The notes under the pieces were generated by a model. It was given only the letters and a program-made list of their open reading frames with translations, ran no database searches and was not told the DNA's origin. 10,943 nt of DNA, taken from assembly GCA_934675795.1 (NCBI GenBank), contig CAKURW010000050.1:1-10943 (forward strand), given 5' to 3'. Of this stretch, positions 1 to 5,568 are shown piece by piece (within the stretch, counting starts at the first letter, position 1; the number at the start of each line of letters is the position of its first letter). The stretch comes from an uncultured Collinsella sp. (GTDB lineage: Bacteria > Actinomycetota > Coriobacteriia > Coriobacteriales > Coriobacteriaceae). A program made the position numbers and the translations under genes.

Positions 1-243
1 TACTACATCATGCGCAACCGAGGCTTCCTCGCTCGCTATATGCAGATCTACGGTGACTACCACCCCATGCTGTTCCGTCTGGGCAATGCCGCGACCTTCT
101 GCAAGGAGTTCATTCGTCTGGCAGCAGTCGACAAATGCTTTAAGACCGGCATTCCGGCGCTGCGCCGCGGCATGAAGGACGCCCGCAAGATCGTTAAGGA
201 TCCCAACTGGAAGCCCATGCCGCCCCTGAAGGACGCCGAGTAG
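1..243 (+). CDS. C-terminal fragment of a probable family-2 glycosyltransferase (rhamnosyltransferase-like)
   Basis: The frame is open from the first base of the window to the TAG at 241-243, so the 5' part of the gene lies outside; the ATG at 10 is probably internal. Eighty codons are visible. The start of the fragment (YYIMRNRGFLARYM) and the later basic stretch (ALRRGMKDARKI) resemble the C-terminal tail of GT2 rhamnosyl/galactofuranosyltransferases, which usually have a Y-Y-x-x-R-N-R segment followed by an amphipathic 'GxxDG' helix. Such enzymes add sugars from nucleotide-sugar donors to cell-wall or capsular glycans at the inner membrane face. The catalytic GT-A domain with its DXD motif is not in the window, so the family call rests on tail similarity alone. 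The gene is convergent with the ATPase gene that follows, 20 bp away. Confidence 0.5.
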   Translation, partial: YYIMRNRGFLARYMQIYGDYHPMLFRLGNAATFCKEFIRLAAVDKCFKTGIPALRRGMKDARKIVKDPNWKPMPPLKDAE

Positions 244-259
244 TAAAGGGCTTTCGCCC
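242..259 (-). terminator. Short candidate terminator of the AAA-ATPase-like gene
   Basis: Read on the minus strand, a GGGC stem, a GAAA tetraloop and a GCCC stem (248-259) are followed by TTTACT. The stem is only 4 bp and the T tract is interrupted, so termination would be weak. It sits in the 20-bp gap between two convergent genes and overlaps the stop codon of the plus-strand gene. Confidence 0.3.
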
Positions 260-263
260 GCCG

Positions 264-2063
264 CTACAGTCGTTGACACACCACGGACACACGCTGACCG
301 TCAAAGCCAAAGCCCCAACGCATGCGCCCGACGGCGGGGCGCGGCACGCGGATATCATCGATGCCGTCGCGCTCTATGTCGAGCAGCGCCTGAACCGCCA
401 ACAGTTCCAGGCCCAGGGCATCGACGCCAGGGTCGTACAACATGTTGACCGTAATGAGCGGTCGCTCATCGAGCATGCCGAGCGTGTCGGCCACGTCAAA
501 CACCCGACCGGTGGGAATCACCTGGATATCCCAGCGATCCGAGACGCCACTTCGCTTGGAGCTGGGATTGCAATAGCCGGGCAGTCCAAAGCAGAGCCCC
601 TGAAGCGCCAGATGATAGGCTGTCGGCATATCTGATTGGCCCACATCGATGCCCAGATCGCCGATAGCACAGCTCAAAGCTTGCTTTACAGTGTCCTCGT
701 CTCCTCGACACAGCCCGTCATGGAACGAGTCGATAACTCCAACGTCCTCAACGGCGCACTCAAACCATTCCAGAATTACAAGACGGAGCGCCTGACGCAC
801 TTCGTTATTAGGCAGACGCAGGGAACGAAGGCACGCGCCGTCCTCCGAATGCCCCGTCATATCCGTCGTAAGGAATCCAGACAGATACAGCGCAATCCAG
901 ATATCTTCGGGCTTGGCGGCATCGACCTCCTCGGCATGCATATGCACTGGCGCCTCAATAAACCCATGCGGCTCAACCAAATCGAACAATGTGGACAGGC
1001 GAATGAGATTCCAGTCGCCGACGCATGCGCCCAGACGGTCGGCGTAACAATACAGATCCGCCCGAACGGGCGCGACGCAATCGCGATGTGCGTAGTCCAC
1101 CACGCGCTCCGGGCTCGAGCAATAAAAACCACCAAACAGATAGCCCTCGAGCCACTCACGCGCGTCATCCAGACAGCCGTTGCGACCGATGCAATCCAAC
1201 AGCACTTGGACTTCGTCGTCCGAAAAACCGAACCATCGATCACACCAACTCGACAACGCTGTCGCCGACCGATAGGAAACCCCACGTTGGGACAACGCAA
1301 ACTCGGCATGACCGGGGCGTTCGCACATCAGACACGTCAATCGCAACGAGTCGCCGGCATCGGCAATGGTGTCGAACAACATTCGGCTGAGCGACTCTAG
1401 GGAATCCACGCTACCGTCGTCCTTAGCGTCCAAACGCTTTGGACATACCGCGTCGTAGTCGTCTATCAGAAGAACAACCCGCTCATCGAAAGCCGTCTGA
1501 AGCAGTTTAATAAGCACGCCAAGCGCCGCATCGATCTCCTTATCGCTGGCCACCCCACGCGCCGCCCTCTCGATAAGACGAACCTCACGTCTTGACAGAT
1601 CAGGCGCGGCAAGCAGCGGCAGCAATCGGGCGCACTCGCGCACGACAGCCCCGCGAATTGCTGCCGCAGCACCAGCGCCATGCCTCGAAGCGGCAGCTGT
1701 AAAGTCGAGCATGATGACCGGATAACTCGCGTACTCATCACGATAGCGACCGCCGCCCGCCTGCCAAATCTGGGTGCAGACGAATGGGCTTCGATCCGGC
1801 AGCCGGTGATCAGGTCGTTCCAAATAGCACTTGAGCATCGATAAATTCATGCTCTTGCCAAAACCCTTGGGCCGACAGCAAAACGCAACAGGTGCTTCAC
1901 TGTCCAATATATCGGCAATAAACATAGTCTTATCGACGAGCAAACACCGATTGATTGCATCGGAAAAGTCGTGTGCATCAACCGGTAGAGCTGCGCTATC
2001 CGCATGATTGAGCAACCGTGCACCAAACGCATGAGTAAAACCACAATTCACCTGTTCAGACAC
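264..2063 (-). CDS. AAA-ATPase-like protein with degenerate PD-(D/E)XK nuclease-like C-terminus
   Basis: This 599-residue protein matches the architecture of the 'predicted AAA-ATPase' family (PF09820) followed by a DUF1703/PD-(D/E)XK region. In order one sees the family lead-in around residues 33-54 (FSDAINRCLLVDKTMFIADI), a P-loop at 64-71 (RPKGFGKS), a Walker B-like strand at 196-204 (VVLLIDDYD), the WFGFSDDEV segment at 277-285, and the W-x-x-GY-x-F element at 304-310. The C-terminal block from about 480 begins AYHLALQGL and carries SDRWDIQV at 508-515, where the nuclease Asp is expected. The following E-x-K strand reads ITVNML, so the catalytic Glu and Lys appear lost. The GTG start at 2063 was chosen because AGAAGGAG lies just upstream; the frame stays open further upstream, but that stretch runs through the promoter and the neighbouring terminator. 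The cellular role of the family is not settled. These genes are frequent in gut anaerobes and often multicopy, which is background knowledge rather than something seen here. Confidence 0.8.
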   Translation of the reverse strand: MSEQVNCGFTHAFGARLLNHADSAALPVDAHDFSDAINRCLLVDKTMFIADILDSEAPVAFCCRPKGFGKSMNLSMLKCYLERPDHRLPDRSPFVCTQIWQAGGGRYRDEYASYPVIMLDFTAAASRHGAGAAAAIRGAVVRECARLLPLLAAPDLSRREVRLIERAARGVASDKEIDAALGVLIKLLQTAFDERVVLLIDDYDAVCPKRLDAKDDGSVDSLESLSRMLFDTIADAGDSLRLTCLMCERPGHAEFALSQRGVSYRSATALSSWCDRWFGFSDDEVQVLLDCIGRNGCLDDAREWLEGYLFGGFYCSSPERVVDYAHRDCVAPVRADLYCYADRLGACVGDWNLIRLSTLFDLVEPHGFIEAPVHMHAEEVDAAKPEDIWIALYLSGFLTTDMTGHSEDGACLRSLRLPNNEVRQALRLVILEWFECAVEDVGVIDSFHDGLCRGDEDTVKQALSCAIGDLGIDVGQSDMPTAYHLALQGLCFGLPGYCNPSSKRSGVSDRWDIQVIPTGRVFDVADTLGMLDERPLITVNMLYDPGVDALGLELLAVQALLDIERDGIDDIRVPRPAVGRMRWGFGFDGQRVSVVCQRL

Positions 2064-2096
2064 CGTAGACTCTCCTTCTAACGCAGCACGATGCCC

Positions 2097-2124
2097 ATTG
2101 TAGCGAGCGGGTAGAGCGCAACAA
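2097..2124 (-). promoter_or_regulatory. Candidate sigma-70-type promoter of the AAA-ATPase-like gene
   Basis: On the minus strand TTGTTG (2119-2124) and TACAAT (2097-2102) are separated by 16 bp. The -10 hexamer matches the consensus at five of six positions and lies about 35 bp upstream of the GTG start at 2063. With the terminator at 2197-2230 just upstream, it suggests that the ATPase gene is transcribed on its own. Confidence 0.55.
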
Positions 2125-2196
2125 TATCGACATGCAAACGTTTCGGGCAGCGGTAGCAACAGACCCCCGAGGGGGCATAACAAATCGTTGCACAAC

Positions 2197-2230
2197 AAAA
2201 AAGGGGCCCGATGCCGCCGCACCGGACCCC
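2197..2230 (-). terminator. Rho-independent terminator of the cell-wall muramidase-like gene
   Basis: On the minus strand an 8-bp stem (GGGGTCCG paired with CGGGCCCC, one G-U wobble) closes a loop of about 12 nt and is followed by six T residues (plus-strand A run 2197-2202). It begins 33 bp after the stop codon at 2264, a textbook position. Confidence 0.85.
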
Positions 2231-2263
2231 GTCCCAAACTCTTATAGAAAACGATCTGGAAGA

Positions 2264-4084
2264 TTACTCCTCCGAGCCGTCCTCCCCAGAAGCCTTCTTC
2301 TGCTGATCGAGCTTATGCTTACCACTTACGATAGACGTAGCGCCCAGTGTGGCCAAGCTTGCACTGGCAAGGCTCGCCATCACAATCAGATCGCCCGTCT
2401 TGGGCATGTTGCCGCCCGAAGACTTGGTAGTTGTAGTCGTCGTAGTCGTGGTGGTCACCGTTTTGGAGTCATTTTGCTCCTGGACCTGGTCATCGGTGTT
2501 GCCCTTACCGCTGTCCTCGCTCTGCTGCTTTCCGTCCTCAGTCTTGCCTTTGCTCTTGTCTTTCTCCTCAGATTCAGACTTCTTATCCTCGTCCTTCTTC
2601 TGTTCGGACTTGTCGCTCTTCTCCTCAGAGCTAGAACCCTTATCGGATTCGGTCTTCTCGGAAGCCTTGTCCTTGGAGTCGCCCTTTGCGGCTTCGATCT
2701 TTTCCGTGGAAACCTGATCAGAGTTGCCCTTGTTCTGGGTCGAGCCGTTATTGACGCCAGCCATCAGCGAAGAGCCCAGCGTAGAACCAAGCTGCTCGGA
2801 GAAAGAAGGCTTCTTGTCCGGCGAAGCAACGGGAACGTCCGGCGCCTTATTCGAGTCATCCTTGGAAGCATCGGAACCAGGGGTTGCGTCAGAGCCGGAG
2901 CCGTTGTTAGAGCCGGTGTCAACGGACGAATCGCTCGAGCCGGTGGATGAGTTAGAGGTGCCAGCGCCGGTCGAACCAGAAGCGTCGCTGTCCGTATTGC
3001 CGGCAGAGCTTGAAGACAAATCGCCCGCAGCAGAGCCGTTTGAATCGGAGCCGTTCGAGGTAGAGCCGTTGTTGGTAGTGCCACCAGCAGAGCCATCACC
3101 GTCAGCATCGGTCGAGGGCGCATCCATCCTGTCATCGTTGGCATCGTCACTCGAGTCGTCATTCGAATCAGGTGTCGGCGAGGGCGCCGGCGTGGGCTCG
3201 GGCTGCACGGGCGTCGAGGGCGCGGCGGCCTCATCCTCGGCAATGTAAGCCAAGCAGTCCTTCAGCTCATTCTTATAACGGTTCTTCCAGCCCTCATGAT
3301 ACTGGGGCTGGCTCGAAAACTTAGTCGCGACGTTATTGACCACGCTGTTGGCAAGTGCCGTCACAAACTCTCGGTCGGTCATATCATTGGAAAGATTCGC
3401 CCAACGGAAGAAGTCCCTGCAGCCACCGGTACCGCACATGTTGGTGATGCTCCAGACCATGCCCTTGACGCAATCGGCGCGACCGGAAATATCAATGCCC
3501 AGGCCGCTCTTGAGCCACGCCTCGGTCACCGCATAGTACGAGTTGTACGCATAGGCATCCTGAAGCGCCGAGAACTCAGCAGGATCGGTATTGTAGGCGC
3601 CCTGGAAAGCCTCCTGCGCAATGCGACCCAGCTCGGTAAGCTGGCCGTTCTCGTACATAGCATTGCTCGCGTTGGAAATCTCGCTGCCGCGATCGATCGC
3701 GTCCTTGAGCATGCTGTATTTTTCGGGGTTGTAGTTGTAGGCCTGCTTCATAAACGGGATGAGCGACCAACGGCGATCGAACTGGTAATAGCCCAGCGCG
3801 TTATAGCCGTCCCCATACGAAAAGCCCTGGTTGTAGTTGCCATGGCTCTCGTACTTGGTAAAGTACTTCATCTCGGGGGTGACGTTGACAAACGAAACGC
3901 CCTGGACCGACCTCAGAACGCCCGAGAAGGACTGCTGGGTGTAGAGGCCCTTATCGATATCGGTGACATCCGAGGCGACGCCCGGCGTGGGCTGCTCGGC
4001 AGCGGCGGGTGCCGGCGCGGCGACGGTGCTAAACGAAAGCGCCAGCGTCAGGCCCGCCACAATAGCGGAATGCTTGGGCTGCAT
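2264..4084 (-). CDS. Secreted, sortase-anchored protein with a lysozyme-like (VgrG3-C-like) domain
   Basis: The product is 606 residues. Residues 1-29 form a signal peptide: a short basic start, a hydrophobic core (IVAGLTLALSFSTVA) and an Ala-rich cleavage area near AAAEQ. Residues about 70-283 look like a lysozyme-fold glycoside hydrolase related to the C-terminal muramidase domain of VgrG3. They contain KYESHGNYN with E79 as the probable general acid, ALGYYQF at 96-102, and the late helices with TDREFVTAL and WKNRYKNELKDC. C205, C217, C222 and C277 could form disulfides. Residues about 288-540 are a low-complexity linker, first Pro/Thr, then Ser/Asp/Gly/Asn, then Lys/Glu/Ser, as expected of a wall-spanning stalk. 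Ten threonines occupy 544-553. MPKTG at 560-564 with a hydrophobic segment (about 566-586) and a charged tail is an LPXTG-type sorting signal, so attachment to peptidoglycan by a sortase is inferred. No sortase gene is in the window. The ATG at 4084 has GGGAGG (4090-4095) at good spacing. A role in remodelling peptidoglycan, or in attacking that of other cells, is inferred from the fold only. Confidence 0.75.
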   Translation of the reverse strand: MQPKHSAIVAGLTLALSFSTVAAPAPAAAEQPTPGVASDVTDIDKGLYTQQSFSGVLRSVQGVSFVNVTPEMKYFTKYESHGNYNQGFSYGDGYNALGYYQFDRRWSLIPFMKQAYNYNPEKYSMLKDAIDRGSEISNASNAMYENGQLTELGRIAQEAFQGAYNTDPAEFSALQDAYAYNSYYAVTEAWLKSGLGIDISGRADCVKGMVWSITNMCGTGGCRDFFRWANLSNDMTDREFVTALANSVVNNVATKFSSQPQYHEGWKNRYKNELKDCLAYIAEDEAAAPSTPVQPEPTPAPSPTPDSNDDSSDDANDDRMDAPSTDADGDGSAGGTTNNGSTSNGSDSNGSAAGDLSSSSAGNTDSDASGSTGAGTSNSSTGSSDSSVDTGSNNGSGSDATPGSDASKDDSNKAPDVPVASPDKKPSFSEQLGSTLGSSLMAGVNNGSTQNKGNSDQVSTEKIEAAKGDSKDKASEKTESDKGSSSEEKSDKSEQKKDEDKKSESEEKDKSKGKTEDGKQQSEDSGKGNTDDQVQEQNDSKTVTTTTTTTTTTKSSGGNMPKTGDLIVMASLASASLATLGATSIVSGKHKLDQQKKASGEDGSEE

Positions 4085-4154
4085 AAGATCCTCCCTGCAT
4101 TGGTGTAGTTAAAGTGCAGTTTGCAAAGATAAGAGTAAGTATTGCAGCTCGCCC

Positions 4155-4193
4155 GTTGTTGCACAACAACCCCTCGGTAAACGGCAACAACCC
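4155..4193. repeat. Dyad and direct repeat upstream of the muramidase-like gene
   Basis: GTTGTTG (4155-4161) and CAACAAC (4164-4170) form a perfect 7-bp dyad around CA. The right arm belongs to a direct repeat: CAACAACCC recurs at 4164-4172 and 4185-4193, 21 bp apart, about two helical turns. The element lies 70-110 bp upstream of the muramidase-like start and just after the hepT stop, so it may bind a regulator of that gene. No convincing -10/-35 pair was found here, and there is no T tract that would make the dyad a terminator. Confidence 0.4.
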
Positions 4194-4212
4194 TCCGCGA
4201 AATCTTAAGGAA

Positions 4213-4632
4213 TTAAACAAACTGGTCGTCGGGCGCCATCAGAAGCTCGCCGTATCGCTCCATCAGCCCGTCCCTCAACTGACAGAAAGCGGGGATATAG
4301 ACGTTCAAGATGCGCTGAATCAAATCTTGAGCGAGCTTGTTGTCGTAGATATGGACGTTCGTATTGCGGTCTCTGAGCATGTCTAGCCAGGCCGCCTCAT
4401 CAATAAAGTCGTAGAATCGGTACGACTCCTTCACGATGGCACGAGGAGACCCCGACGCGGCAAGCGTGGCGCCCTCATACTCGAGCAGACGCTTAAGGAG
4501 CTTCCAGCTCAGTTCAAATTGAAGATTGAACTTATTAATCAATCCACTCTGAACAAAATCATTGTTGAGATCCTGATTGGGCGCATCCTCAAGATTCGCC
4601 AAGGCGCTAACAAAGTTCTCATATTTTTTCAT
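4213..4632 (-). CDS. hepT: HepT-like HEPN protein (HI0074 family), probable toxin of a HEPN/MNT module
   Basis: This 139-residue, mostly helical protein fits the 'nucleotidyltransferase substrate-binding protein' family (HI0074, PF08780). The LQFELSWKLLKRLLEYEG helix at 37-54 is typical. The HEPN signature is present as R89-NTNV-H94-I-Y96, that is R-x4-H-x-Y, the catalytic motif of HEPN RNases. In the characterised HepT of Shewanella the tyrosine of this motif is adenylylated by the partner MntA, which neutralises the toxin. By analogy this protein would be an RNA-cleaving toxin held in check by the neighbouring nucleotidyltransferase. The ATG at 4632 lies inside the last codons of the mntA-like gene (14-nt overlap), so the two are translated together; a loose GGGATGG precedes it by about 11 nt. 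Some HI0074-family members have no proven toxicity, so toxin activity is inferred. Confidence 0.85.
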   Translation of the reverse strand: MKKYENFVSALANLEDAPNQDLNNDFVQSGLINKFNLQFELSWKLLKRLLEYEGATLAASGSPRAIVKESYRFYDFIDEAAWLDMLRDRNTNVHIYDNKLAQDLIQRILNVYIPAFCQLRDGLMERYGELLMAPDDQFV

Positions 4633-4906
4633 ACAGAATCACACCATCCCTGGCAATCTCATCGAGCAATTGCTGCGAGAGGGACTCGTCGAGATTGACG
4701 ACATCTACATCTAAAAGAGTATCAAGATGTTCCTCGATCAAATATGAGAAACGGCCGAAATCCCGGCAACCTGCTACGGCGATGTCAATATCGCTCTTGG
4801 GCAAGTTGTCGCCTCGAGCACGAGAACCAAACAACACGACCTTCTCGGCGTCACATTCCCGAGCAAAAACTTCGATTTGCTTGTACACCTTGTCGAGAGA
4901 TGCCAT
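4619..4906 (-). CDS. mntA: MntA-type minimal nucleotidyltransferase, probable antitoxin partner of HepT
   Basis: The protein has 95 residues and is a minimal nucleotidyltransferase of the polymerase-beta superfamily. It shows the GSRARG loop (residues 27-32) followed by KSDIDIAV, giving the metal-binding pair D39 and D41, and a third carboxylate D68 in DVDVVN. In MntA antitoxins this centre transfers AMP from ATP to the tyrosine of the HepT R-x4-H-x-Y motif, which is present next door. ATG at 4906 is preferred: AGGGG (4912-4916) lies five bases upstream, whereas the alternative in-frame GTG at 4912 (97 residues) would overlap that site. The TAG stop of the rrf2 gene (4915-4917) falls inside the same AGGGG sequence, so translation of mntA is probably coupled to rrf2. 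Confidence 0.88.
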   Translation of the reverse strand: MASLDKVYKQIEVFARECDAEKVVLFGSRARGDNLPKSDIDIAVAGCRDFGRFSYLIEEHLDTLLDVDVVNLDESLSQQLLDEIARDGVILYEKI

Positions 4907-4914
4907 TTGCACCC

Positions 4915-5346
4915 CTACAGCTTAATGTCAAAGTTGATTTCGGGGACGGCGGCCAGGTCGGCCAACGTCACGCCGTCGACGTACTTTTCGATCACGTCGT
5001 CCAAACCGCGCCAGAACTTGACGGTCGAGCACAAATCGCTGCGGGTGCAGCTGTTGTCGATGCCATCGCACGCCACCGGAGCCGTGCTGCCCTCGACGGC
5101 ACGCAGGATGTCGCCGGCGCGCACCTCGGCCGGGTCCTTCGCCATCATGTAGCCGCCGCCCTTACCGCGCACGCTCCTAAGCAGGCCCGCCTTCATGAGC
5201 GGACGAACCAGCTGCTCCAAATACTTTTGTGAAATATGCTCGCGGTCAGCGACCTCGCGAAGGGCAATCTTGCCCTCGGCGTCACCAAGCGCTGCGATAT
5301 AGATCATCAGACGGAGGGCATAGCGGCCCTTAGAAGAAATGAGCAT
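4915..5346 (-). CDS. Rrf2-family (IscR-like) transcriptional regulator, likely Fe-S sensor of the suf operon
   Basis: The 143-residue protein opens with MLISSKGRYALRLMIYIA, the typical Rrf2 start. It has a winged helix (EVADREHISQKYLEQLV, helix-turn-helix at about 31-47) and the wing RGKGGGYMMA at 60-69. C93, C100 and C106 (spacing x6, x5) sit where IscR and related proteins bind a [2Fe-2S] cluster, so cluster-dependent DNA binding is likely. Known relatives repress isc/suf when clusters are plentiful. ATG at 5346 is chosen because GAGAGGG lies five bases upstream and the conserved domain begins there; the frame is open further upstream to 5397 but those residues are not family-like. The gene is divergent from sufC and its stop overlaps the mntA ribosome-binding site. 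A lone -10-like CATAAT on its strand (5430-5435) has no good -35 partner. The precise class (IscR, SufR-like or other) cannot be fixed from sequence alone. Confidence 0.9.
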   Translation of the reverse strand: MLISSKGRYALRLMIYIAALGDAEGKIALREVADREHISQKYLEQLVRPLMKAGLLRSVRGKGGGYMMAKDPAEVRAGDILRAVEGSTAPVACDGIDNSCTRSDLCSTVKFWRGLDDVIEKYVDGVTLADLAAVPEINFDIKL

Positions 5347-5379
5347 ACCTACCCTCTCATCGTAGCCGAGACAAAATAC

Positions 5380-5426
5380 CAGGCTTGTTTGTCCCAAATC
5401 TTATGCACGCGGGGCAAACAAGCCTG
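5380..5426. repeat. 16-bp inverted repeat in the rrf2 leader region
   Basis: The arms are 5380-5395 (CAGGCTTGTTTGTCCC) and 5411-5426 (GGGGCAAACAAGCCTG). They match at 15 of 16 positions and flank a 15-nt loop. As RNA in the rrf2 direction this is a very stable hairpin starting about 34 bases upstream of the rrf2 ATG. It is not followed by a T tract on either strand, so it is not an ordinary terminator. It could be an operator for a dimeric regulator or a structured 5' leader. Confidence 0.8.
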
Positions 5427-5447
5427 ATTATTATGTCCCACATCTAA
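5390..5447. repeat. 14-bp direct repeat TGTCCCAnATCTwA
   Basis: TGTCCCAAATCTTA (5390-5403) and TGTCCCACATCTAA (5434-5447) agree at 12 of 14 positions. They lie 44 bp apart, roughly four helical turns, on the same face. The first copy overlaps the left arm and loop of the inverted repeat at 5380-5426. A pair of binding sites for the divergently encoded Rrf2 protein is one reading. Confidence 0.55.
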
Positions 5448-5460
5448 AAAGTCGAGTGGA

Positions 5461-5484
5461 TTAGTCGGGTTTTCCCTTGACTAA
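5461..5484. promoter_or_regulatory. Dyad overlapping the suf -35 element, candidate Rrf2 operator
   Basis: TTAGTC (5461-5466) and GACTAA (5479-5484) form a perfect 6-bp inverted repeat, with GGG-TTTT-CCC symmetry inside. GACT/AGTC half-sites are also the core of type 1 IscR operators, though there the half-sites come in the opposite order. A third related half-site, AAGTCGAG, lies at 5449-5456. Because the right arm overlaps the -35 hexamer, a protein bound here would block RNA polymerase. Confidence 0.4.
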
Positions 5485-5504
5485 CGCCGAACCCATAGTA
5501 ACTT
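5477..5504 (+). promoter_or_regulatory. Candidate promoter of the suf operon
   Basis: TTGACT (5477-5482) is a strong -35 hexamer. A 16-bp spacer places TAACTT (5499-5504) as a weak -10. Transcription would begin near 5511, leaving a leader of about 57 nt before sufC. No other hexamer pair in the 222-bp gap fits the plus strand better. Confidence 0.45.
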
Positions 5505-5568
5505 TATTCCGAGAAGATTCCTAGGGTTTAGTACACCTATGAGTACGCCATATACAGAGAGGGACAGC

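Noticed and set aside
636..1400. 254-codon open frame on the plus strand inside the ATPase-like gene
   Set aside because: It lies entirely within a minus-strand gene with recognisable P-loop and Walker B motifs, lacks a ribosome-binding site and shows no family signature.
2164..2175. CCCCCGAGGGGG palindrome upstream of the ATPase-like promoter
   Set aside because: The stem is short with almost no loop, has no T tract and lies outside the proposed promoter; nothing more can be said of it.
2132..3248. Plus-strand frames opposite the wall-protein gene, one Leu/Arg-rich and membrane-like, one Glu/Pro/Ser-rich
   Set aside because: Both mirror the low-complexity stalk and C-terminus of the minus-strand protein, which has a signal peptide, a sorting signal and a terminator.
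5539..5568. In-frame upstream ATG for sufC
   Set aside because: Ten extra residues (MSTPYTERDS) are not family-like, and the ATG at 5569 has a much better placed GAGAGGG.
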